From assembly GCF_000383875.1 (NCBI RefSeq), contig NZ_KB912902.1, forward strand, positions 123,644 to 187,643: a stretch of DNA of 64,000 nucleotides, read 5' to 3'. The DNA is from Caldibacillus debilis DSM 16016 (lineage in GTDB: Bacteria > Bacillota > Bacilli > Bacillales > Caldibacillaceae). Positions 7,200 through 16,370 of the stretch are shown here, piece by piece. Positions within the stretch are counted from its first letter, which is position 1; each line of letters starts with the position of its first letter. The position numbers and the translations under genes were made by a program. The notes under the pieces were generated by a model. It was not told where the DNA came from. It searched no databases and worked only from the letters and a program-made list of their open reading frames with translations.

Positions 7200-8831
7200 T
7201 TGGCTTTGTGGTCAGCCTTCTTTAACAAGCTCATCAAAGACAAACAGCGGAAGCCGAACGGAATGAAAAACGGGCCGGCCAGGAGCGGCCGGGCGGACGG
7301 CCTGGAAAAAAAGTACTTGGACAAACGTTTGGAAGCGAATATACAAATGATCAAAGAAACGACCGGCAATAGCAGCGACATTATCATCCGCGTCCTGGAA
7401 GCCGGAAAGGGTTCCCATTTTCCCTTCCAAGCGGCGGTCGTTATGGCCGACGGATTGTCCGATAACGCGACGGTCAGCGAATTTATCATTGAATCGCTAT
7501 TGAACGAGCAGCATTTCGAAGACATCCCGAAAGAGGAAGTTTTGACCGTCCTCGAAAAAAAGATTTTATCCGTAACCAATGTCAAAGTGATCAAAGAATG
7601 GAACGAATTATTTAACTCCGTCCTGTCGGGGGAGACGGTCGTCCTGGTCGACGGAACGGATCAGGCGCTTGGGGCGGGCACCAGAGGGGGCAAGACGAGG
7701 AATGTGACCGACCCGAACACGGAAGTTTCCATCCGCGGACCGAAGGAATCATTCACCGAGTCCATCCGCGACAATACCGCCCTTATCCGCAGGCGGATTT
7801 GCAACCCGAACCTGTGGCTCGAATCGATGAAGATCGGGAAAGAGACAAAAACCAATGTCGGAATCATGTATATAAAGGGAATCGCGAACGATGAAATCGT
7901 CGAAGAAGTAAAAACCCGGCTCCGCCGCATCGATACGGACAGCATCCTGGATTCCGGAATCATCGAACAATTTATCGAAGATGAGACCTTTTCCGTTTTT
8001 CCGACCATTTTTTACTCGGAACGGCCCGATACCATCGCCTCCAATTTGCTGGAAGGAAGGATCGCCATCATCATCGACGGTTCCCCCTTCGTCCTGACGG
8101 TTCCGGCGTTGTTCATCGAATTTTTCCAGACTGCCGACGATTATTACACGAGGGTGGATATCAGCAACGCGATCCGGCTGTTGAGAATCTTGGTCTTCTT
8201 CGTTTCCATGATCGCCCCGGCCACCTATGTCGCCTTGACCAATTTCCATCAGGAGATGGTCCCGACCCAATTAATTATTACGATCGCCGCCCAGCGGGAA
8301 GCCATTCCCTTCCCGGCGATCGTGGAAGTCGTCCTTATGGAGCTGACCTTTGAAATTTTGCGGGAAGCGGGTCTTCGGCTGCCGAAAACGATCGGTCAGG
8401 CGGTATCCATCGTCGGGGCCCTCGTCATCGGCCAGGCGGCCGTCCAGGCGGGTCTCGTTTCCCCGATGATGGTGATCGTCGTCGCCGTTACCGGGATCGC
8501 CAGCTTTGCCACCCCGTCCTACAGCATCGCCATTTCCGCCCGGCTGATCCGCTTCGCCTTGATGATCATTTCGTCCATTATCGGGATTTACGGCATTATT
8601 ATCGGCGTGATGTTCATCACCATCCATTTATGCAGTTTGCGTTCCTTCGGCGTTCCTTATATGGCTCCCTTCGCTCCGCTGATCGTGAAAAACCTGGGGG
8701 ACACCGTCATTCGCATGCCGGCGTGGAAAAAGGACATCCGGCCGAAGCTGATCAGCCAGAACAATATCGAGCGTACCGGGCAAGATCAAGGACCGAAGCC
8801 TCCTGACAAAAAAGATGAACAACCAAGGTGA
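7200..8831 (+). CDS. gerKA: Spore germinant receptor A subunit (GerAA/GerKA family)
   Basis: A 543-residue protein, the size of B. subtilis GerKA. A hydrophilic N-terminal domain (about 40-300) is followed by family signatures such as DGTDQALGAGTRGGKTR and EVSIRGPKESFTESIRDN. A C-terminal membrane domain of five or so helices follows (about 330-500, from VFFVSMIAPATYVALTNFH onward). It forms the germinant receptor in the spore inner membrane with the B and C subunits. The TTG start is seven bases behind TTAGGGGG. It is the first gene of an A-C-B operon, the order of gerK; the paralogue name is therefore likely, not certain. No clear sigma-G promoter was found directly upstream. Confidence 0.9.
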   Translation: MALWSAFFNKLIKDKQRKPNGMKNGPARSGRADGLEKKYLDKRLEANIQMIKETTGNSSDIIIRVLEAGKGSHFPFQAAVVMADGLSDNATVSEFIIESLLNEQHFEDIPKEEVLTVLEKKILSVTNVKVIKEWNELFNSVLSGETVVLVDGTDQALGAGTRGGKTRNVTDPNTEVSIRGPKESFTESIRDNTALIRRRICNPNLWLESMKIGKETKTNVGIMYIKGIANDEIVEEVKTRLRRIDTDSILDSGIIEQFIEDETFSVFPTIFYSERPDTIASNLLEGRIAIIIDGSPFVLTVPALFIEFFQTADDYYTRVDISNAIRLLRILVFFVSMIAPATYVALTNFHQEMVPTQLIITIAAQREAIPFPAIVEVVLMELTFEILREAGLRLPKTIGQAVSIVGALVIGQAAVQAGLVSPMMVIVVAVTGIASFATPSYSIAISARLIRFALMIISSIIGIYGIIIGVMFITIHLCSLRSFGVPYMAPFAPLIVKNLGDTVIRMPAWKKDIRPKLISQNNIERTGQDQGPKPPDKKDEQPR

Positions 8832-8836
8832 GCGTC

Positions 8837-10054
8837 ATGAGAAAACAAATCCTGCTATGGTTATGCCTGATGTTGACCGTTCCTTCCCTCGCCGGCTGCT
8901 GGAGTTCAAGGGAATTGACCAATATCGCCTTTGTGATCGCCATCGGCATCGACAAGTCGGAAGATAACCGTTACCTATTGACGATGCAGATCATGAACCC
9001 CAGGAACTCGGCGAGCATGCAGCAAGTCTCCTCCTCCAAAGGTTCCCCGGTAAATGTCTACACCGGAAACGGCAACACCATCGTGGAAGCCGCCCGGGAG
9101 GCCATGGGGCATATTTCCCGGGAATTATATTTTTCCCACGCCAATCTGGTCGTCATCGGCGAGGACCTGGCCAGGGAAGGGGTATTGGAAATCTTCGACA
9201 GGCTGGAAAGGAGCCCGCAGTTCCGTACGACATCCTTTGTGGTCATCGCCAAAGATATGCGGGCGACCGATCTGTTGAAAATTTTAACGCCCATCGACCA
9301 GATCCCGGCAAACAAAATCATCAAAACCATCAAGTTCTCGGAGTCCTTATGGGGGGAATCCATCAAAAAAGACGTCAAGGAAGCCATCGATGATCTTTCT
9401 TCTTCCGGAAAACAGCTCACCTTGACCGGATTTTCCATCGAAGGAAACAAACGAAACGGGAGAAACGCAACGGACATGGAAGAAACATTCGTCCCTTCCC
9501 GCATCATTTCCGACAAAATCGGGGTTTTTAATAACGATCGGCTGATCGAATGGATCGGCGAGGAAACGGCAAGGGGTTTCCTATGGACGCAAAACCGGAT
9601 CAAAAGCACCATCATCAATTTCGATTGGGCGAATCACAAAGAGGCCGTATCTTACCGGGTTGTCCGTTCCAAAACGGGGACGAAAGCCGAGCTCTCAAAC
9701 GGGAGGCCGTCCGTAACCGTATCCGTCAAAGTGGAGGGGAACATCGGGGAAACCCACGTGCCGCTGGATTTATGGGATCCGGCGGAATTGGTCAAACTGC
9801 AAGAAGCGATTCGAAAGGAGATTCGCAAGGAAATCTTGAAAAGCGTCGAATTTGCGAAAGAAAAAAAGGTGGACATTTTCGGATTCGGAGAGTACTTTTA
9901 TTCCGACCATCCGAAATACTGGAAAAAGGTGAAAAAAGAATGGAATCAAAAGATTTTTCCGGAACTGGAAGTGAATGTCCGCGTTGACGCCTACATCCGC
10001 AGATCCGACTTGCGGACCAAACCTTATTTTTACCGAATGAAGGGCGGTGAATGA
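8837..10054 (+). CDS. gerKC: Spore germinant receptor C subunit, lipoprotein (Ger(x)C family)
   Basis: A 405-residue lipoprotein. A signal peptide ends in SLAGCWSSRELTNIAFVIAIG, where Cys is the diacylglycerol site and the W-x-x-R-E-L motif is typical of GerAC/GerKC proteins. The body matches the family throughout (ISRELYFSHANLVVIGEDLA; C-terminal PxxDAYIRRS-like end). It sits on the outer face of the spore inner membrane as part of the receptor complex. AAGGTGA within the end of the A gene serves as ribosome binding site for the ATG at 8837. A GTG three codons earlier overlaps that site and is less likely. It overlaps the next gene by four bases. Confidence 0.9.
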   Translation: MRKQILLWLCLMLTVPSLAGCWSSRELTNIAFVIAIGIDKSEDNRYLLTMQIMNPRNSASMQQVSSSKGSPVNVYTGNGNTIVEAAREAMGHISRELYFSHANLVVIGEDLAREGVLEIFDRLERSPQFRTTSFVVIAKDMRATDLLKILTPIDQIPANKIIKTIKFSESLWGESIKKDVKEAIDDLSSSGKQLTLTGFSIEGNKRNGRNATDMEETFVPSRIISDKIGVFNNDRLIEWIGEETARGFLWTQNRIKSTIINFDWANHKEAVSYRVVRSKTGTKAELSNGRPSVTVSVKVEGNIGETHVPLDLWDPAELVKLQEAIRKEIRKEILKSVEFAKEKKVDIFGFGEYFYSDHPKYWKKVKKEWNQKIFPELEVNVRVDAYIRRSDLRTKPYFYRMKGGE

Positions 10055-11175
10055 CCGTGGAAGAGGCGAAAATCGATCGTCTGCAGCTTTTTCTTCTCAT
10101 CCTGTTGTTCGAACTCGGCACCGCCATCGTCATCCCCCTCGGTACCGATGCGGGGAGGGACGCCTGGCTGGCCGTTTTGCTGGGGACATTGGGCGGCGCC
10201 GTCCTCTTTTTCGTTTACTATCAATTATTTCTCTTTTATCCGGACCAGGTATTTTCATCCTATGTTCAAAGTATCGCCGGAAAACTGGCCGGAGGGATCA
10301 TCGCCTACGTTTACATTCTCTATTTTTTGTACACCGCCGCAAGGGACTTGCGGGTTTTCGGCGAATTTCTGCTTTCCTCCTTTTATCCGGAAACCCCGCT
10401 GTTCATCATCAACGCCTTGATGATCGTCGTCATCATGTATGCGGCAAAAAACGGCATCGAGGTCATCGCAAGAACGGGGGAGCTCAATGTTTTTCTTTTA
10501 TACTTGATCGCCATTTTCGGGATCGTCCTTCTGTTTTTTTCCAATGCCATCGACTTTCATCGGTTGAAACCCTTTTTGGAGAACGGATTCTTTCCCGTCT
10601 TGAAATCCGCCTTCACGGAAATCCTCTACATGCCTTTCGGGGAGGCGGTCGTCTTCGCCTTTATCTTCCCTTATTTGAACCGCAGGAAAGGGGGAAGGAT
10701 GATCGGGATATGCGCCCTTTTATTCAGCGGCCTGAGCATTGCCCTCACCAAGGCCGTCAACCTGTGCACCTTGGGGATGACGGCCATGAAGAACACGCCC
10801 TTCCCGCTTTTGGCCGCCATCAAGGAAATTGACGTGATGGAATTTTTGCAGCGGCTGGATGTCATTTTTCTGATCTCCTTGTTCATCGGCGCTTTTTTCA
10901 AAATTGCCATCTATTTTTATGCCTCCGTCATTGCCATCGCCGATTTTTTCCGTCTGGATTCCCACAGGCGGGCGGTTTATCCAATCGGGGTAGTCACTTT
11001 AATCGTTTCTATGATGATTGCCAGCAACTACCCCGAACATATCAGGCAAGGATTAAAATGGGAGACCCTTTATCTGCATCTCCCTTTGCAGGTCGTCGTT
11101 CCGGTTCTGCTCTTGCTTTTTGCCTTTTGGAAAAACCGGAACAACAAAAAAACCCGGAAAACGCCTTCCGGATGA
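10051..11175 (+). CDS. gerKB: Spore germinant receptor B subunit, APC-type permease (GerAB/GerKB family)
   Basis: A 374-residue integral membrane protein with about ten helices. It starts with the usual family opening (RLQLFLLILLFELGTAIVIPLG), then has charged loops such as TAARDLRVFGEF and AFTEILYMPFGEAVVFAF. The family belongs to the amino acid/polyamine/organocation transporter fold and binds germinants in the spore inner membrane. The ATG overlaps the TGA of the C gene (ATGA), indicating translational coupling. A short CCGGAA/TTCCGG hairpin overlaps the stop codon but has no T-tract next to it. Confidence 0.9.
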   Translation: MTVEEAKIDRLQLFLLILLFELGTAIVIPLGTDAGRDAWLAVLLGTLGGAVLFFVYYQLFLFYPDQVFSSYVQSIAGKLAGGIIAYVYILYFLYTAARDLRVFGEFLLSSFYPETPLFIINALMIVVIMYAAKNGIEVIARTGELNVFLLYLIAIFGIVLLFFSNAIDFHRLKPFLENGFFPVLKSAFTEILYMPFGEAVVFAFIFPYLNRRKGGRMIGICALLFSGLSIALTKAVNLCTLGMTAMKNTPFPLLAAIKEIDVMEFLQRLDVIFLISLFIGAFFKIAIYFYASVIAIADFFRLDSHRRAVYPIGVVTLIVSMMIASNYPEHIRQGLKWETLYLHLPLQVVVPVLLLLFAFWKNRNNKKTRKTPSG

Positions 11176-11580
11176 AGAATCCCGCCCTTTTTTGAAGAAA
11201 TCGGCACGAGGAGACGGGCGGAATGGCGGCCATCTTTTTTCGGCCCTTTGCAAAAACGCCGGCATTGCTTCGCATTTACCCAAAGGGTTTTATCGCCGGC
11301 ATGTTCACGGCGATTCAGACCTGCTCCCCCAATGGTTTTGAGCCTGTTTTTCGTGTTTTGCCGCCGGCATGTTCACGTCATTTCCCGAAAAGCGATCCGC
11401 CTCGGTTTACATTGTCCGGGAGGATCGGCTGCACTTCATCGTTCGTACGCAGGAAAATTCCCATACGCCTTTTGGAACGGATCCAAGGATCGGCTGCGCT
11501 TCATCGTTCGCACGCTCCTGCTCGGAGCGCCGCGGTGGACAACGTCCGGGGGGCTCCCTTTTTCCGCTTTGGGGCATCCT
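11176..11580. other. Gene-free region with two pairs of direct repeats
   Basis: Open frames crossing this stretch shift relative to each other and show no domain. Two repeat pairs are present: GCCGGCATGTTCACG at 11295-11309 and 11363-11377, and a 30-bp near-identical pair at 11421-11450 and 11486-11515. Confidence 0.55.
11421..11515 (+). repeat. 30-bp direct repeat pair
   Basis: Bases 11421-11450 and 11486-11515 begin AGGATCGGCTGC and differ at two positions, 65 bp apart. They fall in different reading frames, so they are not a protein repeat. Confidence 0.8.
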
Positions 11581-13572
11581 TCATTTTGTGCCCGGCCCCC
11601 GGATGGACGTCAGGCTTTCCGGATTCTGCAGGGTGGAAACATCGCCCGGTTCCTGGCCCAAATAGGCGGCGCGGACCAGGCGGCGGGCAATTTTCCCGCT
11701 CTGGGTTCTGGGGAGCTGGGGGACGAAACGGACCTCTTTCGGCAGGAACGCCTTTCCCAGCTTTTCCGCGATCAATGTCCGGATTTCTTCTTTGACCGCA
11801 GCCGGATCCGGGAGCGTCCCGCCGGGGACGGCAAACAAGACCGGCGCTTCCCCCTTCACTTCATCCGGCACGCCGACGCAGGCCGATTCTTTAATGAGCG
11901 GATGCATGACGGCCACCGATTCGAGGTCGGCCGGCCCCAATCTTTTCCCCGCCACATTCATCGTGTCATCCGACCTGCCCAAGATATACCAAAAGCCGTC
12001 CCGGTCGATCTTGGCGAAATCGCCGTGATGCCACAATCCCGTCCATCGGCTCCAATAGGCCTCCAAATAGCGCTGATGGTCCTTCCAAAAGGAGTAGGTC
12101 ATGCCCAAAAAAGGTTTGGTGACCACCAAATCCCCGATGCTGTCCCATACGGGATTCCCCTGTTGATCGACGACGGCGGCGGCCATGCCCGGAACGGGTC
12201 CGTGGAAGGAACAGGGCTTTTGCGAAAGGATCGGAACGCATCCCAGGATCCCGCCGGATATTTCCGTTCCCCCGGAATAATTAATGACCGGGCAGCGTTT
12301 TCCCCCCACTTTTTCAAAATACCAGAACCAGGGCTTCGGGTTCCAGGGTTCCCCGGTGGAACCTAAAATCCTTAAGCTCGACAGGTCATAGGCGTCCGCG
12401 GGGGCGGCCTCCTGCCTCATCAGCGAACGGATCACCGTCGGGGCGACGCCGAAGATGGTAATCCGGTGTTTTTCCACAAGCTCCCACAGCCGGTTTTCAT
12501 CCGGATAGTCCGGGCTTCCTTCATAGATCACCATGGCCGCCCCGTTGACCGCCGTCCCGAAAACGAGCCACGGCCCCATCATCCAACCCAAATCCGTCAG
12601 CCAGAACATGCGGTCGTCCTTTTTCAAATCGAAACAAAAATACATGTCGATGGCGTTTTTCAAGGGGAAGCTGAAATGGGTGTGCAACGTCCCCTTCGGT
12701 TTGCCGGTGGTGCCCGACGTATAGAGGATCATATAGGGCTCCGTCGCATCCATCGGCTCGATGGGAACGTCTTCCTGGGAGAGGCTCAATACCGCTTCAT
12801 AATCCAGCCAATTCCCCTCCCCCTTTGTTCCCGCCCCCCCTTCTTGCCGCCGGAGATTGGCGATGACGACGATGTTTTCCAAGGAATGGACCAGCCGCGC
12901 GACCTCGGCGGATTTTTGCGCCAGCGGGATGACCTTTCCCCGCCTGCGGAATCCGTCGACGGTGAACAGACATTTTGCCTCCGCATCCGTGAGGCGCGCC
13001 GCCACCGCATCGGTTCCGAACCCGGAAAAACAGGGGACGGCGATCGCGCCGATTTTCGCGCAGGCAAAAAGGATCGCCGGAATTTCCGGGATTTGCGGAA
13101 CGAAGATTCCGACGGCATCCCCCTTCCGGATTCCCAAGGCTTTCAATCCCGCCGCCAACTGGTCCGTTTCCCGCTTGATCTCGCGGAAAGTTTTCCGGAT
13201 GATCGCTCCGTCTTCCCCTTCCCAGATGAGGGCCGTCCGTCCGCCGTTCCCCTGATCGATATGCTTCTGCAGGCCGTAAAGATAGAGGTTCGTCAAGCCC
13301 CCTTTGAACCACAGCGGCAATTCGGGGCCGCCGGATACGTCCAGCACCCGCTCGTACCCTTTCATCCACGGGATGGACAATTCCTCGAAAACGGCCGGAT
13401 AAAACCAATCCGGGTCGTTGGCCGCTTTTTCCAGCAAGCTTTCGTACGTTCCGATCCCGTGTTTTTTCATAAATCCGGTCACGTTCGCCCCGTTGACCAT
13501 CGCTTCGGAAGGATGAAAGCAGATTCCCGATCCGCCCGCATAATCGAAAGCGTTTTCAGTTTGGCCCGTCAT
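11581..13572 (-). CDS. AMP-forming acyl-CoA synthetase (acetyl-/acetoacetyl-CoA ligase type)
   Basis: A 663-residue member of the ANL superfamily. It has an acetyl-CoA-synthetase-like N-terminal cap (ERVLDVSGGPELPLWFKGG near 72). The P-loop is YTSGTTGKPKGTLHTH (about 290), followed by STGEPWNPKPWFWY and NYSGGTEISGG, the hinge region GRSDDTMNVAGKRLGPADLE, and the C-terminal acylation-site lysine in TQSGKIARRLVRAAY. It should activate a short carboxylic acid as acyl-AMP and pass it to CoA. The GEPW/WYF pattern resembles acetoacetate or acetate CoA ligases; the substrate is open. The start ATG follows AGGGGGCGGG. It is monocistronic as far as can be seen. Confidence 0.85.
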   Translation of the reverse strand: MTGQTENAFDYAGGSGICFHPSEAMVNGANVTGFMKKHGIGTYESLLEKAANDPDWFYPAVFEELSIPWMKGYERVLDVSGGPELPLWFKGGLTNLYLYGLQKHIDQGNGGRTALIWEGEDGAIIRKTFREIKRETDQLAAGLKALGIRKGDAVGIFVPQIPEIPAILFACAKIGAIAVPCFSGFGTDAVAARLTDAEAKCLFTVDGFRRRGKVIPLAQKSAEVARLVHSLENIVVIANLRRQEGGAGTKGEGNWLDYEAVLSLSQEDVPIEPMDATEPYMILYTSGTTGKPKGTLHTHFSFPLKNAIDMYFCFDLKKDDRMFWLTDLGWMMGPWLVFGTAVNGAAMVIYEGSPDYPDENRLWELVEKHRITIFGVAPTVIRSLMRQEAAPADAYDLSSLRILGSTGEPWNPKPWFWYFEKVGGKRCPVINYSGGTEISGGILGCVPILSQKPCSFHGPVPGMAAAVVDQQGNPVWDSIGDLVVTKPFLGMTYSFWKDHQRYLEAYWSRWTGLWHHGDFAKIDRDGFWYILGRSDDTMNVAGKRLGPADLESVAVMHPLIKESACVGVPDEVKGEAPVLFAVPGGTLPDPAAVKEEIRTLIAEKLGKAFLPKEVRFVPQLPRTQSGKIARRLVRAAYLGQEPGDVSTLQNPESLTSIRGPGTK

Positions 13573-14002
13573 AAGATCCCGCCCCCTAAAATTTTTCTAT
13601 CTATAATTCTTCCATGAACCCCCGATAAAAATCAACCGCAGATGGCAGAATATTTGTGATTTTATTGCAATATCGACTTCAGCCCGCGGTGAAGAACGCC
13701 CGCCAAGGGCCGGCCGCGGCGCCCGGCCGTCCACGGATCTTGCGGAACGGACGGGAAACGGGCCGCAAAAAGCGGCGGCGCAAGGCGCACCGTTCCGGAA
13801 AAAGCGGCGGTTCCCCGGCGCCATCCAATTCCGGTTCAGGGGCTTGAGGCGCATCCGCATCGAGGTAAAAAACTCCTTGCTCCGCCGGCCGGAAAACCTC
13901 CCGTTTGCCGACGCGAAAAAAGAAAGCCTTTTCCTTCCGGCGGAAAAAGAAGGATCCGGTTTTGCCGGCGGCGCCAAAACCTTTTCCTGTCCTGGCGGCC
14001 AA
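13573..14002. other. GC-rich gene-free region
   Basis: Open frames here are Arg/Pro/Ala-rich, lack ribosome binding sites and show no domain. The AT-rich left edge (13590-13680) could hold the promoter of the acyl-CoA synthetase, but no clear hexamers were found. Confidence 0.45.
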
Positions 14003-15382
14003 TTATTTGCGGCTCGGCGAGAAGGTTTTTTTCACCTGCAGGACGATCGGTTCGTCCTTTTCGCCGGCGGTGCCGAGCTTGCCGCGGAAGGCCCGGTCAA
14101 GGATCGACCGTTCCAACAGGCCCAATGCTTCTTCCGCTTCCAACAGCCGCCGCCTTTCCGCTTCCAATTTCTTTACCAGGCCGTCCAGCGTCCGGACGAT
14201 CCGTTTCTGTTCTTCCAGCGGAGGAAGGGGAAAAGGGATGGCGGTCAGCGTGCTTTTCCGGATCGAGGGCACCGAAGTGGCCCGGGTATACCGGAAAAAA
14301 TCTTCCTTTAAAGACCAATAGAATAAAAATTTATCATCCACGTACCGTTCGTCGGCCTTCATTCCCATGAGATTGCTGTCGATTAAGGCCGGACGCGGCA
14401 CGATCGCCCGCCGGTTCAGCCGGATCGCCTCGCCGATTTTGGCGAAGATCACCGTTCCCTCGGGGACGGGGTTCGCCTTCATCCGCTTTCTCGTCTTTTC
14501 GTCCACCGTAATTTCCGCTTCGGAAAGATAACCGTTTTCATCCGCATATTTCAAATCCCCGACTTTGTAAAAGGGATAGCCCTTTCCCTTTCCTTTTTCC
14601 AGTCCGCCGGGAAAGGGACTCCCCGTGTAAAAATGCACCACCGATCCTAAAGGAACCCACTTCCAATTTTCGGGGAGCGGGCGTCCATTTTGTCTTGCGC
14701 CGTCGGACGGCGTCTCTTCCCGGCCCCCGTCCTCCGGCCCGTTCGGCCCGAAATAGCCGATGAAGGCCTTTTGCAGCAATCCCGCCTTCCGCAAGGACAA
14801 AGATTCTTTTACCTCCTCGATCAGCATTTTCGCCCGCTCAATCTTCCACATGAAGAGATCGATTTTTTCCACGATCCGCTTCTGTTCGGGCATTGGGGCG
14901 ACGGCCAGGGGCATTTTTTTCAAATACTTGAAATGCCGGCTGTATCCCCTGTCCGGGAGGGGAATGTTTTTCAATAAATAATAAAAATATTTCGGGTCGA
15001 TGAAAGAAACGGGCCGGAGGATTTTCGTCCCCTCCGCGCCGGCGACAAAATCGAAATCCACCCATTTGATGCATCGCGTATGGTCGCCGAAGATGACGAC
15101 GGGCAAATCCCCGGAAAAACGGAATTCCTCCTGATCGGTGTAACCGGCGATGAACGGCTGGCCCTGATCGACGACGGGCAGCCTGCCCTCCTTCCGGTAT
15201 TTTTTCTTCGGCAGCTGTTTTTTCCGCTCAAAATAATGGATGACCACTTTATCAAAAAAAACCCATGCCCAGCCTTCCGGCAGCGGATACGGTTCCATTT
15301 CCTTCGGGACGAAAAATCCGTCCGGAAATTTTTCCCGGGATTTTTCCTTTGCCAATTTCAAGCACCTCTTATTTTCGTTCAC
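14003..15382 (-). CDS. hsdS: Type I restriction-modification specificity subunit, solitary
   Basis: A 459-residue HsdS with two target-recognition domains. TRD1 (about 30-165) has the usual VVDQGQPFIAGYTD and VVIFGDHTRCIKWVDFDFVAGAEGTKIL. A first conserved coiled-coil repeat follows (EQKRIVEKIDLFMWKIERA, about 168-215). TRD2 (about 235-395) begins LPENWKWVPLGSVVHFYTG. A second coiled-coil repeat follows (EEQKRIVRTLDGLVKKLEAERRR, about 397-440). HsdS dictates the recognition sequence of the HsdM2S methylase and the HsdR2M2S nuclease. No hsdM or hsdR is in the window; neighbours are an acyl-CoA synthetase and a PH-domain gene. The start is a GTG behind AAGGACG. The frame is intact, so it may serve a distant HsdM or be a leftover. 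Confidence 0.9.
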   Translation of the reverse strand: MNENKRCLKLAKEKSREKFPDGFFVPKEMEPYPLPEGWAWVFFDKVVIHYFERKKQLPKKKYRKEGRLPVVDQGQPFIAGYTDQEEFRFSGDLPVVIFGDHTRCIKWVDFDFVAGAEGTKILRPVSFIDPKYFYYLLKNIPLPDRGYSRHFKYLKKMPLAVAPMPEQKRIVEKIDLFMWKIERAKMLIEEVKESLSLRKAGLLQKAFIGYFGPNGPEDGGREETPSDGARQNGRPLPENWKWVPLGSVVHFYTGSPFPGGLEKGKGKGYPFYKVGDLKYADENGYLSEAEITVDEKTRKRMKANPVPEGTVIFAKIGEAIRLNRRAIVPRPALIDSNLMGMKADERYVDDKFLFYWSLKEDFFRYTRATSVPSIRKSTLTAIPFPLPPLEEQKRIVRTLDGLVKKLEAERRRLLEAEEALGLLERSILDRAFRGKLGTAGEKDEPIVLQVKKTFSPSRK

Positions 15383-15561
15383 AAAACGTCCTTTTCCTTT
15401 CGCGGAATCGGCCGCCGTCCGGTTGGAGACGGCGGAGATTTTGATGCCTTCTCCCGTTTGGAATCATCCGACGACAATCTCATCCGGGTACGAAGATGGC
15501 CGGTTTCCGGAATTTTGCGGGCACTTCCCGCGGTTTCACCGGGAAAGCGGCGAAAAACGCC
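15383..15561. other. Gene-free left part of the hsdS upstream region
   Basis: No gene, clear promoter or operator was recognised between the hsdS start and the tandem hairpin repeats. Confidence 0.4.
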
Positions 15562-15690
15562 GTCCGCCAACGGGAGTCCTGTATGTTTTTTTCGGGACAC
15601 ATCGTCCCTCAACGGGAATCCCGTTCTTGTTTTTTCGGAAAACATTGTCCGCCAGCGGAATTTCCCGTCTTATTTTTTTACGGAAGAAAC
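15562..15690 (+). repeat. Three tandem ~43-bp hairpin-plus-T-tract units
   Basis: Units start at 15562, 15604 and 15647 with GTCCGCC or GTCCCTC, followed by (A)ACGGGA-N-TCCCGT-type inverted repeats and then a run of six or seven T. Unit 2 contains the near-perfect palindrome AACGGGAATCCCGTT; unit 3 is degenerate. Each unit looks like an intrinsic terminator on the plus strand, yet no plus-strand gene precedes them. Confidence 0.7.
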
Positions 15691-15872
15691 CGCAGTCCAA
15701 AAGGGACTCGGAAACGGGATCCCCCAGCCTTTTTCCCGGATCCGTCCGTTCTGAACGGAAAGACGTCTACCCCCGTCTTGTGTCCGGGGGAACTTTTTCC
15801 CGGAACCGTCCATCCTGAACCCGGTCGCCTTTTGCCGATTCCGCATTTAACATTTCGCGGAAAAAGGCGGGA
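15691..15872. other. Gene-free stretch with further degenerate repeat pieces
   Basis: Continues the low-complexity pattern of the tandem units, for example GGATCCGTCCGTTCTGAACGG and GGAACCGTCCATCCTGAAC, but without clean unit boundaries. No gene. Confidence 0.4.
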
Positions 15873-16238
15873 TCACAGGATATATTTGCCGATCAGCCGG
15901 TCCAGCTTTCGGATATCCACTTTTTTGTTTATGTTCAGCTTGAACGTCCCCGCTTTTGTCCACAGCTCCAATTCCGCGTTGACATCAAGCAGCCCCGCAT
16001 TTTCCGAGGAATACATGATGATCGATTTGAAAGGGATGGTATAGATTTCCACCTTTTTCCCGGTGAGGCCCTGCCGGTCGGCGATAATGAGCCTTTTATT
16101 GGTAATGACGGCCACGTCCCGGACCGTCTTGTAGGCCGCTTCCGCATATTCCCCTTCCACCAAGATTTCATTGACCTCTTTCGGAACCGGCACTTCTTCA
16201 AAAAACGTCCATTCCATGATCGCGTTCAGTCCTGCCAT
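15873..16238 (-). CDS. Bacterial PH-domain protein (YvbH/bPH type)
   Basis: A 121-residue soluble protein built almost wholly of a bacterial pleckstrin-homology fold: VPKEVNEILVEGEYAEAAYKTVRDVAVITNKRLII, then IYTIPFKSIIMYSSENAG, LDVNAELELWTKAG and a C-terminal helix KVDIRKLDRLIGKYIL. The 'R..A.iTNKRLii' strand is diagnostic of this family. Its role is unknown; members are small cytoplasmic proteins. The start is the ATG (MAGLNAIMEW) six bases behind GGAGAAGGG. A nearby upstream ATG overlaps that site. It stands alone and diverges from the phosphatase gene. Confidence 0.8.
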   Translation of the reverse strand: MAGLNAIMEWTFFEEVPVPKEVNEILVEGEYAEAAYKTVRDVAVITNKRLIIADRQGLTGKKVEIYTIPFKSIIMYSSENAGLLDVNAELELWTKAGTFKLNINKKVDIRKLDRLIGKYIL

Positions 16239-16370
16239 TTTCATCCCTTCTCCATCATGGTTTTTCATAATAAATGTATCATCCCGGCTTGAAAAAATCT
16301 ATGCGGTCCCCGTTTCCCTATTGCTTTTTTCCCCTTTTCAAAGAAAATGGAATTGAGGAGGAGATGCAGC

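Noticed and set aside
11248-13617. Long plus-strand open frames opposite the acyl-CoA synthetase
   Set aside because: Antisense shadows caused by GC-rich third positions of the real gene. They have no domains, and the annotated strand has ANL motifs throughout.
14003-15382. Complete type I restriction-modification system
   Set aside because: Only HsdS is present; no hsdM or hsdR occurs anywhere in the window.
15496-16044. 182-codon plus-strand ORF over the hairpin repeats
   Set aside because: It runs through three repeat units and the opposite strand of the PH-domain gene, with no start signal or domain.
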